22,591 nt of DNA from Acytostelium subglobosum LB1 (lineage: Eukaryota; Evosea; Eumycetozoa; Acytosteliales; Acytosteliaceae): positions 2,470-25,060 of the forward strand of contig NW_012236482.1 in NCBI RefSeq assembly GCF_000787575.1, read 5' to 3'. The notes beneath the pieces were generated by a model that saw nothing but the letters and a program-made list of their open reading frames with translations, was not told where the DNA came from and did not search any database. Below are positions 10,541 through 20,109 of the stretch, one piece after another. Every line of letters starts with the position of its first letter. Within the stretch, counting starts at the first letter, position 1. Position numbers and translations under genes: made by a program.

Positions 10541-10546
10541 AATAAA
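10541..10546 (+). terminator. XRN-like gene polyadenylation signal AATAAA
   Basis: AATAAA lies about 29 nt after the stop codon in an A-rich 3' flank. It falls within the 173-bp spacer to the next gene. Confidence 0.5.
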
Positions 10547-10651
10547 GGTCTTGAGTGTGTTTGTGAGTGTTTTACATGATCATGATTATGTGAACGATTT
10601 TCAACCTTCAAACAATTACAGATAGATAATAGAAATCCAATACAATTTATC

Positions 10652-10668
10652 TCTATCTATCTATAAAA
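10652..10668 (+). promoter_or_regulatory. CTAT repeat and TATA-like element before mtIF2
   Basis: A short CTAT repeat runs into TATAAAA (10662-10668), 17 nt before the mtIF2 ATG. It is too close to the start codon for a textbook TATA position unless the leader is very short, so a TATA role is uncertain. Confidence 0.25.
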
Positions 10669-10685
10669 AGACACACAACGACAAC

Positions 10686-11325
10686 ATGTTATTGTGTGCA
10701 ACAAAAAGATTCAATAGACTACACTCAGTAGTCTACACAAGCCCAACAACAAGTTCATCTGTTGTCGGATCTCATTCCCAACCAATATGTCTGTCGTACT
10801 CAACAAGCAGCTGGGTATGTATTTAGACATCACAACATAACAAACATCTTACAAACCAACTAACCATTAACTTACTGGATCATCGTCAACAAAGCAGCAA
10901 TCAACACAGTCCAACAGGACCACTATATTCCCACCTCCACCATCAACAGGAACCAGTGATAGCCCCCACTCAAAGAGTGCTTCGACGACATCATCATCAT
11001 CAGTGCAGTCTGGAGCATCATTTCAGATACCAGTCTCACCAATCCCACCATCGGGCAAAGTCAACTTCTTTGTCCAACCAAACAAACCACAGCAACAACA
11101 ACAACAACAGAGCCAGGATTTTAACCTAATGTTCCCACCTCCAATTGCTCCTCATGTGGCCAACCTCAATCCACAAGCATTCCCAAGTTTGCCCCCTCTT
11201 GCCAATAAGTCTGGCAGCCAAACCAGATTCCATCCATTATACCAAAGAACACAGCAACAACAACAACAACCTTTAAACCCTCTCATCAAACCACCACAAC
11301 ACAACAATCCCCTGTTTAAGCCACC

Positions 11326-11361
<36 letters not shown>

Positions 11362-11441
11362 TAGTATAGGTAATCCCCTTGCTAGACCTCCACAACAGAT
11401 GAATCCACTCTGGATACATCAGCAACACAACAACCAACATC

Positions 11442-11503
<62 letters not shown>

Positions 11504-13651
11504 ATCCCCAAACAGAACCAACCACAGCAAATCAACAACAAACCACAGCAACAACAAGATATCAAACAGAAACCAGTAACAATGTTGGATAACTTCAAGG
11601 ACTATAGGGAGAAGAGCTCAAAGAAGAACTTGACCAAGGAGTCCAACGGTAGAACTGTCATGCTGCCACTGGTCCCCACACCAAAGACAATGTCCTCCAT
11701 TACAGGAAAGTCAACAGTGGAGATCCTCAAGTGGATGATAAAGATGGGCGAAGCACCCATGAGGTCAGACATTGTGCTAAAGGAGGATGTGCTTTCGTTG
11801 CTCTCACAGGATCTGGGTGTCGATTTCACACGTCCAAATGCTAGCGAGGAACATCAACGCAGAGACCGCAAAGTGGACAGTACATGGAAGCGAAAGACAC
11901 CAGTGGTGACAGTTGTTGGACACATTGACCATGGCAAGACCTCCCTACTCGACTACTTGCGCAAGACCACTGTGGCCGAACAGGAGGCCGGCAGAATCAC
12001 CCAGCACATTGGTGCATTCGAGGTGGAGCTAGGAAGTGGCCAAAAGATTACCTTCATGGACACACCAGGACATGCTGCCTTCTCAACCATGAGAGTGCGT
12101 GGTGTCAACTCTACAGACCTTGCTATCCTGATCGTTGCCGCCGACGATGGCGTTCAAGAGCAGACAATTGAAGCAATCAAAGCTATTCAGTCGGCCAATG
12201 TACCTATGATCGTCGCTATCAACAAGATTGACAAACCAGGTGCTGATATCGACTCAGTCAAGCGTGAGCTTCTTCAAAATGGCGTGGCTCTGGAGGGACA
12301 CGGAGGACAGGTGCCTTATGTGGAGATCTCAGCAAAGACTGGAGAGGGCATTCAGAGCTTGGAGGACACCATTCTATTTGCAGCCGACCTCTACGATCTG
12401 TTGGCAAGCTATGAGGGCAACTCAGAGGCAGTTGTCATCGAGTCCACGTTTGTTAAGAATCTTGGTGTCAGCGCAACCATCCTCGTCAAACATGGAGTAC
12501 TAAAGACAAGTCAATTCTTTGTATGTGGTGAGAGCTATGGAAAGATCAGAGAGATGAGGAATCACAACAACAAGCCCATGAAAGAGGCACCTCCATCTTG
12601 TCCAGTTCAGGTGTTTGGTTTCAAGTCATCAGAGGCACCAAAGCCTGGTGACGAGTTCTACGTTGTTGACTCGGAACAGAAGGCCAAGGAGATTATCGAG
12701 GCAAAGATCGAGAAGAGGAACCAAATGCAAACGTTCGACTTGACAGAGAGTAACGAGAGCAACAGTAACGATGACAAGTCAAACCTACACTCAAAGAAGG
12801 GAACATTCAAGAAGTATCAGGATGAGAGCAAGCAAGAGGACGACCCAGAGGCCATTGTCGAGGAGTTGAGATCCAAGCTCAAGTCAAAACCATTCGAGGA
12901 GAAGGTGGCTGAGCACAAGGTGGCAAACCTCTATCTGAAGGGAGATGTAGGAGGATCTCTTGAGGCTCTGACAATTGCACTCAAGACCCTGCCAGAGGAC
13001 AATGAGATCACCTACAACATCTTCAAGACAGGCTATGGAGAGGTCACAGAGGTGGACCTCAAGGAGGTTGGAGTCATGCAATCACCACTTGTCTACTTTG
13101 GTCCCAAGCTGGAGGGACGCATTGTTGAGACAGCACACAAGAGAGGAATTTCAGTGATTGAAGGAGATGTCATCTATCACGTGGTGGACAGGCTCAAGGT
13201 TTATTTGGAGAGTCTGCTGGATCCAGTTCCAATCTACACGATCACTGGTGAGGCCAAAGTACAGCAACAATTCAACATTGACATTAGCAATCAAGTGGAG
13301 GTCACTGTCGCTGGCTGCAAGGTCACAGATGGCTTGCTCAAGAAAGGATCAAAGGTCCGTGTCAAGAGAGGAGAGGAGATCATACACGAAGGCAGAATAG
13401 AGATTCTAAAACATTTTAAGGAGACGTAAGTAACGCTACTCTTGGAAGTGAAGACATGTTGTTCCAAAAGGTGGTTGCTGACACAACTTTGCAAACAATC
13501 AAACAACAGTGTTAAAGAAGTGAACAAAGGCCAAGAATGTGGTATCTGTATAAAGAACTTTGATGACATTGTTGAGGGTGACCTTATCATGGCATTTTCC
13601 AAGTCTGAGGAGAGAAGGAAACTCGGAGAACACTTGAAGGTCTACCGGTAG
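10686..13651 (+). CDS. mtif2: Mitochondrial translation initiation factor IF-2
   Basis: Model: join(10686..10814, 10898..13425, 13510..13651), 932 residues. The first exon (MLLCATKRFNRLHSVV) is basic, lacks acidic residues and fits a mitochondrial presequence. About residues 80-270 are low complexity with several polyglutamine tracts. An IF2 N-terminal domain follows. The G domain has GHIDHGKT (384-391), DTPGHAAF (from 431), NKIDK (485-489) and a SAKTGEG motif. Domains II and III come next, and the C-terminal exon gives KGQECGICIKNFDDIVEGD of domain IV. The protein places initiator tRNA on the organellar ribosome. Reading past the last donor would hit TAA at 13427, so unspliced transcripts lose domain IV; similarity of the final exon to IF2 proves the splice. 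Identification is very secure. Confidence 0.95.
11327..11359 (+). repeat. (CAA)11 tract in mtIF2
   Basis: Eleven pure CAA codons encode Gln in the disordered N-terminal region of mtIF2. The opposite strand reads as polyleucine, which is a shadow. Confidence 0.9.
11441..11503 (+). repeat. (CAA)21 tract in mtIF2
   Basis: Twenty-one pure CAA codons form the longest homopolymer in the window. Purity at the nucleotide level implies a slippage-prone, probably length-polymorphic microsatellite. Confidence 0.9.
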
Positions 13652-13921
13652 ATGACCTCAATCAATAAAGCACAACCCCTTTTTGAGTCCGTCACCAGTC
13701 TACGTCTTTAGTTTTTTTTAGTGAGTGTTGGCAACCAAAAAAGGGCAAAAGAGTGTGGTTTTTTCTTTTTGGGGGATTTTGAATGTTCATCATTGTGTAT
13801 GAACATTGGTTAATGCCTTTCGCGAATACACTGTCATTCACACAAGCAGAAACTTTTTAACAACAAATAATAATTAACAATACAGATAATAATATATATA
13901 TATTAAACAAAATATAGAAAC
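13652..13921 (+). terminator. mtIF2 3' flank with AATAAA; no gene
   Basis: AATAAA at 13664-13669 lies 13 nt past the mtIF2 stop. The rest of the 270-bp spacer has T-rich and A-rich runs and a TATATATATA stretch near 13892, shortly before the next ATG. No open frame of note is seen. Confidence 0.5.
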
Positions 13922-14171
13922 ATGAAGAACGCTCTGAAGTTTGTGTCGGTGGCAACAAACAACCCTCTGAAGATTCGTTTAAAGCCAATAGCGTATGAAA
14001 GAGACGAGCAATCTTCATTCAATGTTGATCCCCCAAGTCCGATGGCCATCAAGGTACGATCAATAATGAAGAGACACTATTGTCAGGACGATACTAATTT
14101 GTATTATTTCTATTTATATATAGGAGTACAGACGTCGAAGCTACTTTGGAAAGGGTTACAAGTTGAGTTAA
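13922..14171 (+). CDS. Small basic protein of unknown function, 59 residues
   Basis: Model: join(13922..14053, 14124..14171). The first exon ends at a phase-0 donor (ATCAAG|GTACGA) and the second begins after TATATAG. The start is ATG in an AAAC context after a long A/T-rich leader. The product begins MKNALKFVSVATNNPLKIRL, has a Pro/Ser turn (DPPSPMAIK) and ends with a basic aromatic tail, EYRRRSYFGKGYKLS. There is no transmembrane segment. The N-terminus is basic and could be a mitochondrial targeting segment or, given the size, part of a small ribosomal or respiratory-complex subunit; neither is shown. I do not recognise the family. The clean splice and tail favour a real gene. Confidence 0.6.
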
Positions 14172-14598
14172 CTTGTATCCCAAAATTGCTCACAGTAGAG
14201 AGATAGAGGAGTTAGAGAGAGAGAGAGAGAGAGAGAGAGATATATATTGTCTAGATGTCAATTGTATATGAACAGAAAAGCAACAACTGCAGTACATGAG
14301 AAAGAAGAGACAAGAATGAGATAAATTTGTACACCGGTGATGTATATGACGTTCGAACGTACAATCCACCATGGAAAAGCGATTCAGGTGTACAGCAACA
14401 TTATAATCGTCAAGAGTGATTTACAGAATAATGAATATATGTATCTGTACTCCGATTACAGAATTTAATGTTATTATAAATTATTATTCATTGTGATGTT
14501 GTTTTTTTTTGCAAACTCACTGGTATACCAGGGTAGGAGACATCAACCCAATATAGAGCATTATTTGTTTGGAAGAACTATTAGATAGAGATATCACA
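14172..14598. other. Spacer upstream of kinase 1 with two 12-bp palindromes
   Basis: No gene is seen in these 427 bp. Two perfect 12-bp palindromes are present: ACGTTCGAACGT (14349-14360) and CTGGTATACCAG (14520-14531), the latter 67 nt before the kinase ATG. They could be dimeric transcription-factor sites. Nothing else supports that. Confidence 0.45.
14214..14240. repeat. (AG)n dinucleotide microsatellite
   Basis: 27 bases of perfect AG alternation lie in the spacer between the 59-residue gene and the first kinase. Confidence 0.9.
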
Positions 14599-14608
14599 AT
14601 GCATACGC

Positions 14609-14667
<59 letters not shown>

Positions 14668-16246
14668 CTGCTTCTTCACAATAGATACCAGATATTAGCA
14701 CTGGTTGGAGAGGGTAGCTTTGGTGCAGTCTACTCTTGTAGAGACAATACAGAATCAGAGACAGTTTGTATGAAGATTGTAAAGTGTCCTAGTCTGTTGG
14801 ATAAGGACAATGCTATCAAAGAGGTCCAAATACTTCAGAGACTCCATCATCCATATATAATAGGTTATAAGAGGACACACTGTAATGACCATGAGTTACA
14901 TATTGTAATGGAGTATGCTCCACATGGTGACCTCCAGACAAGGGTCCTTGACAAACGTATTGGACAAGTGGATTATTTGCCAGAGAGTGTATGTATCAAT
15001 GAATAAATAATCAAACTCAACCATATCAATACTGACAATATATAGTAGCAAGTACTTAGATGGTTTATACAACTGTGTTTAGCCATTAACTTTATACATG
15101 GCAATAATATTATCCATCGTGACATCAAGCTCAAGAACATTCTACAAGCATCTGACAGTGTTGTAAAGCTATCTGATTTTGGAGTGTCCAAGATTCTATC
15201 GACAGCCAGCAATGAGGCATCCACTTGCACTGGCAGCGCTCACTACATGAGTCCAGAGATTCTTAGCAGAGAGAGATATAACTACAAAACTGATATTTGG
15301 AGTCTGGGTGTTGTACTCTACGAAATGCTAACCAAGAAACATCCATTCCCGTAAGTATCATAGTTGATTCCCAACACAAACCTCTACTAAAGATAAACAT
15401 AGTGGCAGGACAGGGGAAGAGATTGCTCGAAACATAAAGGCTGGAAAGTATGAACCTATAAGAGGAAAGTATGTATAATTGTAGGTTGTTACCTTTCAGT
15501 ATTATTTTAAGTTTAGACTTACAATTCTATATAGCTATTCAGAGTGTTTGAATGCCCTGGTGCGATGTATGATGAACATGAATCCAAGGTTGAGACCTTC
15601 AACCTTTGAGATTCTAGAGAAGCCAATCATCAAAGAATATTTAAACACTGACCCTGATCTAAAGGCAATTGTGGACAAGTTCATTATCTTTAGAAAGGGT
15701 CGACCTGAAACATGTCAGTTGGTGAACAGACACAAAAAATCAGAAGGCAATGATCCTCAACTTCAATCACCAATGGATCATCTCCTATTGATATCCAAGC
15801 TACCCTCTGTAGGTTCTGATGATCAATTTATGAATAGGTCCACTAATCCAGTAGTCACTGCAGTCTTCAATCCAAGTGTTCTTAAAGAGAGGTACGATCA
15901 ATTATGAGGACCAATAGATATGGTATCTACATATGACTTATTTCTATATTCACTCTCCTACAGGAATCATAGTGATGATGAGCTTCAGAACCTTTTAGAT
16001 TTGGCCATTCAGAGCTATGGATTGGATGGACACCCTAATTCAAACGATTGGGGCATAAATGTTAACTTGTGCAAGAAGTTGGACATCCACCCTACGTCCT
16101 ATAACATTAACTCTACATCATTCGAGATGGAGCTAATCAGGAGTCACCTGGAGAAGAAGAGGAGAGCTCTCGTTGATGAGGACTACACCGACTGTGACAA
16201 CTATCTCACAACCAAAAGGGAAGAGTTGATGAACTATAATCTTTAG
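14599..16246 (+). CDS. NEK-like serine/threonine protein kinase 1 with polyQ N-terminus
   Basis: Model: join(14599..14988, 15049..15350, 15403..15468, 15535..15891, 15964..16246), 465 residues. Residues 4-23 are polyglutamine and the kinase domain starts at 30. The Gly loop is GEGSFGAVY (37-45), the ATP lysine K59 (CMK), the helix-C Glu is in AIKEVQIL, the hinge is VMEYAPHGDL, the catalytic loop HRDIKLKN (D155), then DFG (173-175), SPE and DIWSLGVVLYEM. All catalytic residues are present, so it should be active. The pattern after the hinge (LRWFIQLCLAINFIH) resembles NIMA/NEK kinases. The 150 or so C-terminal residues lack a known domain but share an ITxS(Y)..xxSFEMELIRS-like module with the next gene. 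Substrates are unknown. The upstream TTG-initiated extension was not used. Confidence 0.88.
14608..14667 (+). repeat. (CAA)20 tract at the start of kinase 1
   Basis: Twenty pure CAA codons follow the first three codons of the kinase and are absent from its tandem paralogue. Confidence 0.9.
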
Positions 16247-16444
16247 ACTATAAACAGTTCTTTTTGTGTTCACAATGTAGAGATTTAACTGTAAAGTAGG
16301 AAGGCAGCTCAATTCGGATAACAATCAGAGGATGTTGGAAATTATTTCCATTATATCTACAAAAATTGTCAGAACAGAAATAATCACATGTTAATTGATC
16401 TGCCTTGGTGTTATTCTTTACATGACCTTACTTATATTTATTTT

Positions 16445-18031
16445 ATGACAAGTGAACTAGACAGATATCAGTTCCTAAATACCATTGGAAAAGGTGGACA
16501 AGGAGCAGTCTATCATTGCAGAGATAAGATCGATGGAAGGGATTGCTGTTTGAAGCACGTCGTTCTGAGTGTCAGTAGAGAGTTGAAAGATCACATGCTC
16601 GAGCTCGACATACTTGGTATCTTTAGAGAGCATCCGTATGTGATCACAATGGACAGGTACTTTGTCATCGAGTCAAATCTCTATATAGTAATGGAGTACT
16701 CTCCATATGGTGATCTCCTCCATGTCCTCTCAAAGCTAAAGAATAATGGTAAGAGTCTTTCTCTTAAAGTATGATATCGATCGAACCTTGATGAACGAGG
16801 ATAACATCATCAACAACAACAACAACCCAGTGTTCTAACTCGATAACGTGTCCTGCAGAATGTACTTAGATGGCTCGTACAGATTAGCTTGGCACTGCAC
16901 ACGTTTCACAACACTGGATATGTACATCGCGACATCAAACCAAGAAACATATTATTGATGGAGGGAAACATAGTCAAACTGGCAGACTTTGGAGCATCGA
17001 TACCAATGTCATCAAAGAGCGACAGACTCGACTTTGTGGGAACACATCGATACATGAGCCCAGAGATGTTTAGAGGAGAGAAACATAACTTTGCCACAGA
17101 CATTTGGAGTCTGGGCGTTGTACTACTCGAGATGATCAGCCAAAGGCATGTCTTTGATGGCAGCAACAATGAAGATATCAAAGAGAATGTAGTACAAGGT
17201 CGTTTTATGTCTACAGATGAATTGTAAGTTGGTCCGATAACATGGAGTCCATTATCTTTTACTTAAAACATTAATGTTTGTCCTTCATGACAGACCTATA
17301 CCGAATGATCTGAAAGAACTTATAAACTCTATGCTACATCAATCTCCAGACAAAAGACCTTCAACGGAACATATACTCAAGAGTACAGTGATTAGGCAAT
17401 TCTTAGAGAATGACACACAATTGTCCAAACAGGTGGACCAATATGTGACTACGAGTCGACCAGAGTCTACCAGTTGGAGAGATTGCACTTATCACCAAAT
17501 CTCGTCACTTTGTCAGAGTGTCAAGAAGTCCAAAGCAACGGATCCTATCCAAGAGGACATTGATATTTCAGTGCCTAAGTATCGATTGGATAATAATCCA
17601 GACAAGAGACTTGACCTCAACAGTATTCAAATATTATCTGACGACGACAAGTTAATGTATGTTGCATTCATTCCTTGATGATGAACCTATAGACTATTAA
17701 CCAATATAATCAACAAAGTGGCAACAATCTACAATTGACATTGGTTGAAGGAATGAAGGACCGAATGAGGAGCATCAAGATGGTACATTGGGACATTGAT
17801 GAGGAGTTTCTCCCTCGTATAGGTATAAACATCTCATCCTATCAACCCACCAGCGATGCATTCGAAGTGGAGCTAATAAGAAGCAGATTGGAAATGATAC
17901 CAGAGGAATATAGAGTGAACTATCGCAAAAGCATAAACGAATTCCTACTGCACAAGCAATACACAATGATGAGTAGTAACAATGCAGACCTTCCTCCACC
18001 ACCCAGAAGGAAGAAGAAAAGGGACAGGTAA
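16445..18031 (+). CDS. NEK-like serine/threonine protein kinase 2, tandem paralogue
   Basis: Model: join(16445..16768, 16859..17223, 17294..17656, 17719..18031), 454 residues. An in-frame ATG at 16388 would add 19 residues; 16445 was preferred because it matches the end of the paralogue's leader. The Gly loop is GKGGQGAVY (15-23) with Gln where kinase 1 has Phe, K37 (CLK), HRDIKPRN (D133), DFG (151-153), SPE and DIWSLGVVLLEM, so catalysis is expected. The C-terminal module (INISSYQPTSDAFEVELIRSRLE) parallels that of kinase 1. It ends with a PPPPRRKKKRDR tail, a possible nuclear signal. Introns 1, 2 and 3 match kinase 1 introns 1, 3 and 4 in position and phase. Stop 18031 lies 72 bp from the stop of convergent malate synthase. 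Confidence 0.87.
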
Positions 18032-18103
18032 TATTTCCATTAAAATGTATTCTATAACTGTCATTACCTCTGCAGAGGGAGGATTTACTATTTTGATCTC
18101 CAT

Positions 18104-19835
18104 TTAGAGCTTGGATTGTTGTCTCTCCTTGGCAACAATATAGTCGTAAGCGGAAGGAGTCAAGAAGTCAACAAATTCGGGTGAGGCAACTAGGAGCTCG
18201 AATATTCCAATTGCATGCTTCAAAGTAGGTCTTGGTTTGGCTACTTTCTCAACCTCTGCCAAAACACTTCTGAAGTAGGCTAATGTGATGGTTGTTCCGT
18301 TGGAAAACTTGGCGCCATGACGAATCCATTGCCAGACTGATGAAGAAGATATAGATTAGTATTTTTCCAAGTCCATCAATGACCACTGATTACTTACTTT
18401 GGGATCTAGATATCTCGGCGGTAGCAGCATCCTCCATGAGATGGTTGATTGGGACGCACCCGTTTCCATTCAACCATGCCTCAATGTAGTCAACACCAAC
18501 AATGATGTTACTCTTGAATCCAGCTTCAGTGATATCACCTGGGGATACGGGAGTGACGTTCAACAGGTCCTTGGCAGTGATGTGTGGATTGACAGGGGAC
18601 TGGTTGATCTGGTTTGGAGTCTTCATATGCAAATTAAATTGCTCCATGGCTATTGGAATGAGAGCAGGATGAGCAACCCAGGTGCCGTCATGTCCAAACT
18701 TGACCTCTCTCTCCTTGTCCAACTTGACCTTCTCCATGGCGGCATCATTGGCCGCCTTGTTATCTTTGATGGGGATCTGAGCAGCCATGCCTCCCATGGC
18801 ATGTACGCCACGTCTGTGACACGTGTAAATTAGCATCTTGACATAGGCCTCCATGAATGGACTGGTCATTGTAACTTTAGCGCGGTCTGGCAGAACAAAC
18901 TGTGGATACTGGTTGAACTTCTTGATGAAGCTAAAGATATAGTCCCAACGACCACAGTTCAGACCAGCACTGTGCTCACGTAGCTCGTAGAGTATCTCGT
19001 CCATTTCGAACGAAGCCAGGATTGTCTCAATGAGTACAGTTGCCTTGATCGTACCAACTGGTACTTTTATGTAGTTTTGAGAGAAAACAAATACATCCTG
19101 TAGTAGTTGAAACATGTTGAGTTAGTCACAACCTATTATATCTAGATAAGGATAGTTACTTACGTTCCACAATCTGGCCTCCAAGTGACTCTCCATCTTT
19201 GGTAGATAGAAGTATGGTGCAGAACCACGGTTCAGAAGGATATTTGTGTTGTGGAAGAAGTAGAGTCCAAAGTCAAAGAGGGAGCCACTCATTGGATGTC
19301 CATCGACATAGATGTGTTCTTCGTTCAAGTGCCATCCACGAGGTCTGACAAAGAGAACCGCCACATTATCTTTGCGGAGGGAATACTTGCGACCATCAGA
19401 CGAGCTGAACTCGATTGTTCGTCGATTGGCATCGATCATGTTGAGCTGGCCCTGGATGGAGTTGGACCAGTTGGGACAGTTGGCATCCTCAAAGTCGGCC
19501 ATGAACACCTTGGCACCAGAGTTGAGTGCATTGATAACCATCTTGCGGTCGGTGGGGCCAGTGATCTCGACGCGACGGTCCTGGATCTCAGCGGGAACAG
19601 GTGCACATCGCCACTGGCCAGCACGAACAGCAGCAGTCTGTGACAAAAAGTCAGGGAAGACTCCGTTGTTAATCTCTTGTTGGCGCTTGCGACGTGCAGC
19701 GAGCAAGTCAATCCTTCTAGCGCCAAAGTTGCGCTCAAGTTCGACCAGGAATGCAAGAGCCTCAGTTGACAATATAGTATTGACATCTTTGTCCAACTGT
19801 CCTCTAATTTCAACGTTCCTTAAAGTAGAGTTCAT
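18104..19835 (-). CDS. Malate synthase, peroxisomal (glyoxylate cycle)
   Basis: Model: complement(join(18104..18336, 18398..19097, 19164..19835)), 534 residues, typical of the short malate synthase A form. It condenses glyoxylate and acetyl-CoA to malate. Visible signatures are [13 protein letters not shown] (111-123), the active-site Arg region VRPRGWHL (163-170), VLIET (244-248), [12 protein letters not shown] (269-280), [11 protein letters not shown] (323-333), HDGTWVAHP with the catalytic Asp at about 361, and ISRSQ|IWQWIRHG across the last splice. The C-terminus is QQSKL, a canonical PTS1, so the enzyme should be imported into peroxisomes. With isocitrate lyase it would allow growth or survival on fatty-acid or acetyl carbon. 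Isocitrate lyase is not in this window. Identification is very secure. Confidence 0.96.
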
Positions 19836-19843
19836 TATTGTTT

Positions 19844-19886
19844 TATATATATATATATATTAATTAGTATGTATGTATGTATGTAT
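19844..19886. repeat. (TA)n and (GTAT)n microsatellites upstream of malate synthase
   Basis: A TA run (19844-19861) begins 8 nt upstream of the malate synthase ATG and is followed by about five GTAT units (19867-19886). It would lie in the promoter or leader. Confidence 0.85.
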
Positions 19887-20109
19887 TTTTATTTAATGTG
19901 TGTGAATGAGAGTAATCAGAATTGTTGTTCTAGACCAAGCACTGTTTGTGTGTGTGAAATTTCATTTCAATAAAGAGTGTCATTGTTGGCCTGAAAAGGA
20001 AATGATCCAGTGTTGTGTGTGTCACGTGATTGTAATACCAAACAGGAAAGACACAACTAAAATGCGAGACGAAGTTCAAGTTAAGATAATAGTAGTTGTC
20101 ATCGATAGT
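19887..20109. other. Spacer between NAA10 stop and malate synthase leader
   Basis: No convincing gene is seen. This stretch holds the promoter of malate synthase and the 3' end of NAA10, both on the minus strand. Confidence 0.4.

Noticed and set aside
11273-11557. Minus-strand polyleucine frame resembling membrane segments
   Set aside because: It is an artefact of CAA repeats read in antisense as TTG.
14190-14372. Minus-strand frame with SLSLSLSLS
   Set aside because: It is the translation of the AG microsatellite.
19251-19863. Two long plus-strand frames
   Set aside because: They are antisense to malate synthase exon 1, whose identity is certain.
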